51,409 nt of DNA from CAYNYF01 sp964401385 (GTDB taxonomy: Bacteria > Planctomycetota > Phycisphaerae > SM23-33), in the NCBI GenBank assembly GCA_964401385.1, contig CAYNYF010000024.1:1-51409 (forward strand), read 5' to 3'. Made by a program: the position numbers and the translations under genes. The notes beneath the pieces were generated by a model. The model was not told the DNA's origin, ran no database searches, and saw only the letters and a list, made by a program, of their open reading frames with translations. This document shows, in pieces, positions 42,100 to 48,224 of this stretch (its first letter is position 1; each line of letters begins with the position of its first letter).

Positions 42100-43578
42100 A
42101 TGATCGAGACAAACGAACAAGTCGTGCGTGACGTCGTCGAGCACGTGCTCCAGCAGGTCCAGACCGGCTGGGACGGGCGGGTGCCGCCGACGCCGGGCAA
42201 GTCGGCGGCCGCGCCCATCACGCCGGCCGCACGGTTCGCCGGCGCTGTCAGCGCCAACCGCTTCGGGCAGTTCGCCGACGTCAACGAGGCCGTCGCCGCC
42301 GCAAAGGCCGCCCAGAAGCAACTGGTCTCGCGCTCGCTGGCCCAACGGAAGATCGCCTGCGACCTGATCCGCCGCATCTGCATCGACCAGGCCGACCGCC
42401 TGGGGCAGATGGAGTACGAGGAAACGCAGATCGGCCGGCCCGAACACAAGCCCGAGAAGCTTATCCTGGCCGGCGAGCGCACGCTCGGGGTGGACTTCCT
42501 CCGCAGCGATGTCTTCAGCGGCGACCACGGGCTGACCGTTCAGGAGTTTGCTCCCTTCGGGGTGATCGGTGTCCTCACCCCGCTGACGCATTCGCTGCCG
42601 ACGGTGGCCAACAACGCCATCAGCATGATCGCCGCCGGCAACGCGCTGGTGTGCAACCCGCACCCGGGCGGGGCGAAGATCGCCAACTACGGGGCGAAGC
42701 TGTTCAACCAGGCGATCTACGAGAAGCTCGGCATCGACAACCTCATCAGCGTGATCACCGCCCCGACGATCGACTCGGCCAAGGAGATCTTTTCGCACCC
42801 GGACGTGGCTTTGCTGGGCATCACCGGGGGCCCGGGCGTGGTGGCGGCGGGACTGCGCAGCGGCAAGCGGGCGATCTGCGCCGGCCCGGGCAACCCGCCG
42901 GTGGTGGTGGACTCCTCGGCCGAGATCGACAATGCCGCCCGCTGCATCATCGAGGGCACCGCCTACGACAACAACCTGCTGTGCCTTTCGGAGAAGGAGG
43001 CGTTCATCGAGGCGTGCGTGTGGGAGAAGCTGCTGGCGGCGATGAAGTCGCTGACGGCCTTCGAGCTGAGCATGCAGCAGATGAACGCCCTGGCCGAGAA
43101 GGCCATCGAGGTGCCGGCAGAGGGCCACCCGCGCGCCCGGCGGGAGTTCGTCGGGAAGGGAGCGGCCGAGCTGGCCTCGGCCATCGGCGTGGGCGTGCCG
43201 GCCGGGACGGAGCTGCTGATCGGCCAGACCGGACCGGATCATCCCTTCGTCCAGGCCGAGCAGATGATGGCCTGCCTGCCCCTGGTCAAGGCCAAGGACT
43301 TCGAGCACGCCGTCGCCATGGCCAAGCAGGCAGAGCACGACTTCAAGCACACCTCCGTGATTCACTCCCGGCTGGTGGACCACATGACGTACATGGGCAA
43401 GGAGATGGACACCGCCTTGTACGTCAAGAACGGCCCGTCGCTGGCCGGCGACGGCGTCGGCGGGGAAGGCTATTGCAGCTACTCCATCGCCTGTAGCACC
43501 GGCGAGGGGATCTGCACCCCGCTGACGTACACGCGTATCCGCCGATGCACCATGGTGGACAACCTGAGGATTATCTGA
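42100..43578 (+). CDS. CoA-acylating aldehyde dehydrogenase
   Basis: A 492-residue aldehyde dehydrogenase of the PduP/EutE type. C295 in DNNLLCLSEK is the catalytic cysteine, APFGVIGVLTPLTH and NPHPGGAK bind the cofactor, and ITGGPGVV precedes GSGKRAICAGPGNPP-like AGPGNPPVV. The N-terminal residues 5-20 (NEQVVRDVVEHVLQQV) form an amphipathic helix followed by a Pro/Ala linker, the usual encapsulation peptide. It should oxidise lactaldehyde to lactyl-CoA using NAD and CoA. Confidence 0.94.
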   Translation: MIETNEQVVRDVVEHVLQQVQTGWDGRVPPTPGKSAAAPITPAARFAGAVSANRFGQFADVNEAVAAAKAAQKQLVSRSLAQRKIACDLIRRICIDQADRLGQMEYEETQIGRPEHKPEKLILAGERTLGVDFLRSDVFSGDHGLTVQEFAPFGVIGVLTPLTHSLPTVANNAISMIAAGNALVCNPHPGGAKIANYGAKLFNQAIYEKLGIDNLISVITAPTIDSAKEIFSHPDVALLGITGGPGVVAAGLRSGKRAICAGPGNPPVVVDSSAEIDNAARCIIEGTAYDNNLLCLSEKEAFIEACVWEKLLAAMKSLTAFELSMQQMNALAEKAIEVPAEGHPRARREFVGKGAAELASAIGVGVPAGTELLIGQTGPDHPFVQAEQMMACLPLVKAKDFEHAVAMAKQAEHDFKHTSVIHSRLVDHMTYMGKEMDTALYVKNGPSLAGDGVGGEGYCSYSIACSTGEGICTPLTYTRIRRCTMVDNLRII

Positions 43579-43633
43579 ACCGGACGGGCGGATCGGCGCA
43601 GCCGCCGCCGACTGGCCGGCAAGTGGAGAAGCA

Positions 43634-43906
43634 ATGTTTTTCGGCGTCGTCGAAGGCACCGCGATCAGCACCATCAAGCACCGGTCGCTGCACGGGTGGA
43701 AGCTGCTGGTGGTCCAGCCGACGGACTTGGCAGGCAAGCCCGACGGCGATCCGCTGCTGGCGATCGACATGATCGGGGCCGGACACGGAACCAAGGTCGT
43801 CATCAGTAACGATGGGCGCAGCGCCCGCGAGATGGTCAAAGATAACAGCTCGCCTGTTCGATGGGCAGTCATCGGCGTGGTGGACCATGAGCGATGGCAT
43901 CAGTGA
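43634..43906 (+). CDS. BMC shell protein, pentameric (BMC-P, EutN/CcmL)
   Basis: A 90-residue BMC-P protein with FFGVVEGTAISTIKH, LLVVQPTDL, AIDMIGAGHGTKVVIS, SSARE-like NDGRSAREM and AVIGVVDHERWHQ. It overlaps the start of the RpiB-like gene by 20 bases. AAGTGGAGAAG precedes the ATG. Confidence 0.94.
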   Translation: MFFGVVEGTAISTIKHRSLHGWKLLVVQPTDLAGKPDGDPLLAIDMIGAGHGTKVVISNDGRSAREMVKDNSSPVRWAVIGVVDHERWHQ

Positions 43907-44708
43907 AAAACTGGTGAACGAGGTCGTGCAGCGCGTCATGGCGGAGCTGTCGCAGCAAAGCCCGCCCGCCTCCACTGCCACTGCGCCAGCGCCGGATCCG
44001 GCGGCCAGCCGCGCGGACGGCGATGCCCGCGCGACCCCGGCCGCCGCGCCCGGTTCGAGCGCGCGGGCCTGGCTGACGGTCGAGATGCTCGCCGAGCGCG
44101 CCGGCGGCGGCCCGGCCGTAACGCTGGGGCCGAACGAGCTGCTCACTCCGGCCGCCCGCGACTACGCCGCCGCCCACGGGGTCGAGGTCCTCCGCGGCGG
44201 CAAGGCCGCGCAGATGAAGGTTCCCGCCGCCACCATCCAGACGCCCGGCTCGGTCAACCCGGCGGCGCTGACGCGGACGCTGGGCCTGGTGGTCAACCGG
44301 CCGGACCCCAAGGCCGAGGCCGCCCTGGCAGCGGCCAGCCGCAGCGGCGTCTATACCCGCGGGTTCGCCGAGTCGAGCTGCTGGATGACCAACGCCCGGG
44401 CGATGTGCGGGGCAATCAACGCCGGGCAGCTCGCCGGCGGGGCCATCATCGACCGCTACGCGGCGGCGCCGATGATCCTGACGGCGAAGATCAAGGGCAT
44501 CCGCCCCGTCCAGGGCATTTCCGTCGCGGCCGTGGAGGCGGCCCTGCGGCAGTTCAACGCCAACGTCCTTGTCGTCGGCCACGCCGCCGCCAGCATGTAT
44601 GAACTCCGCTCCATGATCGACCGCTTCGCCGCCGGACGACGCATGGGCCGCGACCGCACCCTGCTGCTGGACGCCGTGGAAGAACTGGAGGGCCACCCAC
44701 AGCCATGA
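43887..44708 (+). CDS. RpiB/LacAB-like protein with encapsulation helix, no catalytic residues
   Basis: A 273-residue protein in three parts. Residues 5-21 (ISEKLVNEVVQRVMAEL) are an amphipathic encapsulation-type helix, followed by a Pro/Ala linker to about 60. A short domain (VTLGPNELLTPAARDYAAAHGVEV) resembles an N-terminal segment of EutT/PduO-like proteins. The C-terminal half, from about 130, follows the RpiB/LacAB isomerase fold: RSGVYTRGF, AKIKGIRPVQG, NANVLVVG and RRMGRDR, which I align to the family's KGIRA, NDANVLALG and GGRHQRR blocks. The catalytic cysteine and histidine positions read IDRYAAA and PVQG. It overlaps the next gene by four bases (ATGA). Function is unknown. Confidence 0.7.
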   Translation: MSDGISEKLVNEVVQRVMAELSQQSPPASTATAPAPDPAASRADGDARATPAAAPGSSARAWLTVEMLAERAGGGPAVTLGPNELLTPAARDYAAAHGVEVLRGGKAAQMKVPAATIQTPGSVNPAALTRTLGLVVNRPDPKAEAALAAASRSGVYTRGFAESSCWMTNARAMCGAINAGQLAGGAIIDRYAAAPMILTAKIKGIRPVQGISVAAVEAALRQFNANVLVVGHAAASMYELRSMIDRFAAGRRMGRDRTLLLDAVEELEGHPQP

Positions 44709-44995
44709 GAATCGGAAAGGTAATCGGAGTGCTGACGCTGAACCGACAGATGCCGGATCTCGTTCCCGGCAGGTACCTGCTCGTCCGCCCGTACAACCGG
44801 GGCTCGCTCGTCGGCGCCAACCCCGGCAACGAGGAGACGCTGGTGGCCTACGACGAGCTGAGCGCGGGCCTCGGCGACCTGATCGGCGTGGTCGAGGGCC
44901 GTGAGGCGACCGCGCCCTTCTGGCCGAGGAAGGTCCCCTACGACTGCTATAACGGGGCCATCCTCGACGCAGTGGACTTCGATCCGGTGCTGTGA
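44705..44995 (+). CDS. BMC shell protein, pentameric (BMC-P, EutN/CcmL)
   Basis: A 96-residue BMC-P protein starting MRIGKVIGVLTLNRQMP. It carries YLLVRPYNRGSL, VAYDELSAGLGDLIGVVEG and an unusual, aromatic C-terminal part (FWPRKVPYDCYNGAILDAVD). Three BMC-P genes in one locus suggest different vertex caps or a fold with adapted contacts. Confidence 0.93.
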   Translation: MRIGKVIGVLTLNRQMPDLVPGRYLLVRPYNRGSLVGANPGNEETLVAYDELSAGLGDLIGVVEGREATAPFWPRKVPYDCYNGAILDAVDFDPVL

Positions 44996-45020
44996 AGGAA
45001 CCGCCCGCGAGGTGAGAGCA

Positions 45021-46019
45021 ATGGTCAACGAATGGAAGATTCGCGAGGAGATCTGCCAGATCGGTCGGCGGCTGTACGAGAAGAACTTCATCGCCGCCAA
45101 CGACGGCAACATCTCCGTCCGCCTCGGAAACGGCAAGTACCTCTGCACGCCCACGCTGGTTTCCAAGGGCTTCATGAGGCCGTCGGAAATCGCGCTGGTC
45201 GACGAGGAGGGCCGGCAGCTCTCCGGCGACAAGCCGCGAACCTCCGAAATCAAGCTCCACCTGGAGATCTTCCATGAGCTTCCGGAGATCAACGCCGTGG
45301 TGCACGCCCACCCGCCGCACGCGACGGCCTTCGCGGTGGCGGGCATGGAACTGCCCAACTGCATCCTGCCGGAGGTGGAGATTTTCATCGGCCAGGTTCC
45401 CATCGCCGACTACGACACGCCCGGCGGCAAGGACTTCGCCCGCACCGTGCTGCCGCACCTGCGGAACAAGGCCAACACCATCCTGCTGGCCAACCACGGC
45501 GCGGTCACCTGCGACAAGACGCTGGAGCAGGCCTACTTCCACATGGAGACGCTCGACCAGTACTGCCGGATCCTGCTGCTGGCGCGGCAGATCGGCAAGG
45601 TCCAGCAACTGCCGACGGGGAAGGTGGCGGAGCTGCTGGACATCAAGAGCCGTCTGGGCCTGCCCGACGCCCGCGCCGTCGGCGACTGCAAGCCCGGCGA
45701 CGGGGAGGCCTGCGAGCTGTGCGGGTCGGACGAGTTCCTTCGCGGCTTCTCGCAGCAGGCCATCCCGCAGCACACCGCGGACGCCGACGGTCACGGCCGA
45801 GGCTACGGCATCGCCGGTGCCCCTTCCCAGGCCGGCCAGCCGCAGCCGATGCCCGACCCGGCAGACGGCAATCCGCAGGCCGCCACGGGCGGCGGCGCCA
45901 ACCCCGGCCCGCTGGGCTCCTCCAGCAAGACCGTCCGGAAGCGGGCGATGGACGACGAGGTCGAGCGGCTGACGCAACTGATCACCGATCGGATCGTCGA
46001 GATGTCCGCCGACGCATAG
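45021..46019 (+). CDS. Class II aldolase, fuculose/rhamnulose-1-phosphate type, with C-terminal encapsulation helix
   Basis: A 332-residue protein. The first 220 residues are a zinc class II aldolase: NDGNISVRL, RTSEIKLH with catalytic E76, VVHAHPPH with H95 and H97 and LLANHGAV with H159. It should split fuculose- or rhamnulose-1-phosphate into dihydroxyacetone phosphate and lactaldehyde. A long Pro/Gly linker (230-300) leads to an amphipathic C-terminal helix (DDEVERLTQLITDRIVEM) of encapsulation type. GAGGTGAGAG precedes the ATG. Confidence 0.93.
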   Translation: MVNEWKIREEICQIGRRLYEKNFIAANDGNISVRLGNGKYLCTPTLVSKGFMRPSEIALVDEEGRQLSGDKPRTSEIKLHLEIFHELPEINAVVHAHPPHATAFAVAGMELPNCILPEVEIFIGQVPIADYDTPGGKDFARTVLPHLRNKANTILLANHGAVTCDKTLEQAYFHMETLDQYCRILLLARQIGKVQQLPTGKVAELLDIKSRLGLPDARAVGDCKPGDGEACELCGSDEFLRGFSQQAIPQHTADADGHGRGYGIAGAPSQAGQPQPMPDPADGNPQAATGGGANPGPLGSSSKTVRKRAMDDEVERLTQLITDRIVEMSADA

Positions 46020-46034
46020 GCAACGGAGAAACGC

Positions 46035-47264
46035 GTGCCCAAGTCGCTGGATGAAAAGCTCGCCGAGATACACGCCGACGCCAACTCCGGGGCGTTCATC
46101 ATCGCCGACGCCAAGGACGCGGACATGGCCTTCGGCATCGCCGCCCCCGGAATGAGCCCCGAGAGCTACGCCGGCGAGGCCCGCTTCCGCAGCCTCGAGG
46201 AGTGGCGCGAGATCATCCGCCAGATCGTCTCCCAGGGGCTGGTGGACATCATGCTCATGTCGGCCTCGACCAACGAGGCGCTGACCATTCGCGAGCGGAT
46301 CTTCGACGGCTCGCCGGTCACCCCGGCCGTCCGCGCCAACGACACCACCGACATCCACGTCGCCCGCGGGGCGGTCTATCCCAAGCAGCCGGCGATGCCC
46401 CTCCGCACGGCCACCATCGAACACATCCAGTGCGGCCGCGCCGAATGCTCCGTCGAGGACCGCACCCTCGGGGCCAACCTCGGGCTCTACAGCATCACCT
46501 TCAACAACGACGCCGCGGCCGACCGGGCGACGGTCGAGGCCTACAAGGCCTTCCGCGTCGAGGCCGAGCGGAAGGGCTTCCGCCACTTCCTGGAGGTCTT
46601 CGACCCCAACGCCCCGGTGAACCCGATTCCTCCCCGGCAGCTCGGCGGCTTCATCAACGATCTCGTCGCCCGCACGCTGGCCGGCGTGACCGCCCCCGGC
46701 CGGCCGCTGTTCCTAAAAATGGTCTACCACGGCCCGGAGTTCATGGAGGAACTCGTCCGATACGATCGGCACCTCGTGCCGGGCATACTGGGCGGCTCGG
46801 CCGGCACCACGTACGACGCCTTCAAGCTGCTGGCCGAGGCCAAGAAGCACGGGGCGCGGGCGGCACTGTTCGGACGGAAGATCAACAACTCCGAACACCA
46901 GCTCGCCTTCATCCAGTTCCTCCGGTTGATCGCCGAAGACCAGATCAGCCCCGAGGAGGCGGTTCGGGCCTACCACGGCGTGCTCGGCGGGCTGGGCATC
47001 AAGCCCCGCCGGGCGCTGGAGCGGGACATGCAGTTGACCGCCGACATCACCAGCTACGGCGGCTCGGGCAGTACAATCAGCATCCCCGCCCCGCGCCCGG
47101 CACCCCCGGCCGCGACAGAGCCGGCGACGCAGACAGCCGACTCGGCGACAACGGACGGCAATTCCTATCCGACAACGCCGGCCGGCATGCCGGACTTCGC
47201 CAAAATGACCCCCCAGCAGCGCCTCATCTACCACACGTCCCGCCTGGACGCGATGTTCCAGTAA
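46035..47264 (+). CDS. TIM-barrel protein of the BMC locus, unknown reaction
   Basis: A 409-residue protein with a GTG start behind GGAG. Residues 1-340 look like a (beta/alpha)8 barrel: FIIADAKDADMAFG, DIMLMSAST, YSITFNND and LFLKMVYHG. K228 stands in the K-x-x-Y position used by class I DhnA/LsrF-type aldolases. ILGGSAGTTYDAFKLL and ALFGRKI (280) are phosphate-binding-like ends. A Pro/Ala-rich linker then leads to a C-terminal amphipathic segment (TPQQRLIYHTSRLDAMF) of encapsulation type. So it is probably a cargo enzyme of aldolase type, but no reaction is established. It ends the operon, 16 bases after the class II aldolase. Confidence 0.65.
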   Translation: MPKSLDEKLAEIHADANSGAFIIADAKDADMAFGIAAPGMSPESYAGEARFRSLEEWREIIRQIVSQGLVDIMLMSASTNEALTIRERIFDGSPVTPAVRANDTTDIHVARGAVYPKQPAMPLRTATIEHIQCGRAECSVEDRTLGANLGLYSITFNNDAAADRATVEAYKAFRVEAERKGFRHFLEVFDPNAPVNPIPPRQLGGFINDLVARTLAGVTAPGRPLFLKMVYHGPEFMEELVRYDRHLVPGILGGSAGTTYDAFKLLAEAKKHGARAALFGRKINNSEHQLAFIQFLRLIAEDQISPEEAVRAYHGVLGGLGIKPRRALERDMQLTADITSYGGSGSTISIPAPRPAPPAATEPATQTADSATTDGNSYPTTPAGMPDFAKMTPQQRLIYHTSRLDAMFQ

Positions 47265-47340
47265 GCCCGTAGGGAACCAACTCAGCAATTCCCTCTCCGT
47301 ATGCCGTGTTCCGGGCTACGGGTTCCCGGTTCCAAGCGAT

Positions 47341-47440
47341 CCCATTCGATACCATTCGATACCATTCGATACCATTCGATACCATTGAGTACCGTTGAGT
47401 ACCATTGAGTACCATTGAGTACCATTGGGAACGGTTGGGA
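47341..47440. repeat. Tandem 10-base repeat, ten units
   Basis: Ten consecutive in-phase decamers, from CCCATTCGAT through ACCATTCGAT and ACCATTGAGT to ACCATTGGGA-type units, with gradual drift from one end to the other. The period is not a multiple of three, so the array is not coding. Confidence 0.9.
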
Positions 47441-47530
47441 ACGCAGGCGAAATCCATAAGTCCTTGGGCGGCAACTACTTTGGGATCTGGGGGTATCGGA
47501 TTCGCGGTTTGTTTGTCTGCGCGCTTCCCC

Positions 47531-47560
47531 AGATTGCCCAATTTGCCCAATTTGCCCAAG
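47531..47560. repeat. Tandem 9-base repeat
   Basis: Three adjacent copies of a TTGCCCAAT-type nonamer. Confidence 0.7.
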
Positions 47561-47623
47561 CGGCCGACTGACGTGCTCGGCAGTTGTGGGCGTTCCTGGT
47601 CCCTGGTACCTCGCCCCTATGCC

Positions 47624-47690
47624 GTTCCCCGTTCCCCGTTCCCCAGTCCCAAGTCCCAAGTCCCTATCTGTTGCCAAGTCCCAAGTCCCC
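47624..47690. repeat. Heptamer repeats, block 1
   Basis: GTTCCCC three times, then AGTCCCA twice and AGTCCCT, all in phase at seven bases, then two further AAGTCCC copies. They resemble the short tandem heptamers known in cyanobacteria. Confidence 0.7.
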
Positions 47691-47765
47691 GTCTTTTGCC
47701 TATCCTCCCCAGACGGCCGGCGTTCGCCGTTGCCGTTGCCTGGTCCCCAGTCCCTTTGCCGTTTC

Positions 47766-47800
47766 TGGTCCCTGGTCCCTGGTCCCTAGTCCCAAGTCCC
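47766..47800. repeat. Heptamer repeats, block 2
   Basis: TGGTCCC three times, then TAGTCCC and AAGTCCC, five in-phase heptamers. Confidence 0.7.
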
Positions 47801-47873
47801 TGTCCTCTGCACTTTTCAAAGAGCGTCGGGGCGCAGTATCCGCGCCCTCCGTACTTACGGCTTGCGTTCACGT

Positions 47874-47896
47874 ATGCGCGCGCAAACGCTTTCCCA
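47874..47896. promoter_or_regulatory. 23-base direct repeat, copy 1; LacI-type operator-like
   Basis: Identical 23-base copy of the site at 47984, 110 bases upstream. The core GCAAACGCTTTCC resembles the PurR/CcpA-type (LacI family) operator. Confidence 0.4.
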
Positions 47897-47983
47897 AAAC
47901 CGGGTCAGGGGCTGCAAGGCTCTGCGGCCGCGGAAGATAAAAATCTCAGAAAGCCCGGATTCCCCGGGGCGAGGGGTGCGCAG

Positions 47984-48006
47984 ATGCGCGCGCAAACGCT
48001 TTCCCA
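47984..48006. promoter_or_regulatory. 23-base direct repeat, copy 2; LacI-type operator-like
   Basis: Second identical copy, in the same orientation, about 240 bases before the start of the 933-residue protein. Confidence 0.4.
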
Positions 48007-48224
48007 TAGCAGTGACGCTGAGGATTTCCCGCCCGCACTTGGCGTATTCAGACCGCAACCGGTGGGCAACCGGGCGGAAAAAGCTTCGTCGTTTCATGAA
48101 CCTGTGGTAAAATACCGACGCGTTGATCGGTTCCGGGCGAGAGGCGGCGGATTCCAGGGGCTTCAACGGGCCGCCGGGCGATCCATCTGAAATCGGGGTG
48201 GGAGAGGATGAAAAGGAGAGTCCC

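Larger units (their letters stand above)
47265..48224. other. Gene-free 960-base region with simple repeats
   Basis: No supported gene. It begins with several short repeat blocks (10-, 9- and 7-base periods, listed separately) and ends with two copies of a 23-base repeat. A weak promoter, TTCGTC with 17 bases to TAAAAT at 48108, precedes the 933-residue protein. Confidence 0.6.

Noticed and set aside
40669..43872. A 1067-codon open frame on the minus strand across the kinase and aldehyde dehydrogenase genes
   Set aside because: It is antisense to well-supported genes; GC-rich third positions keep stop codons rare on the opposite strand. The product has no recognisable domain.
43869..46586. 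A 905-codon minus-strand frame across the RpiB-like, BMC-P and aldolase genes
   Set aside because: Same reason: composition-driven frame opposite real genes, without a ribosome site or family match.
46035..47264. Lactate or malate dehydrogenase as last gene of the BMC operon
   Set aside because: No Rossmann GxGxxG motif or LDH/MDH catalytic histidine segment is seen; the sequence looks like a TIM barrel.
47341..47440. CRISPR array
   Set aside because: The units are ten bases long, directly adjacent and have no spacers; no cas genes are in the window.
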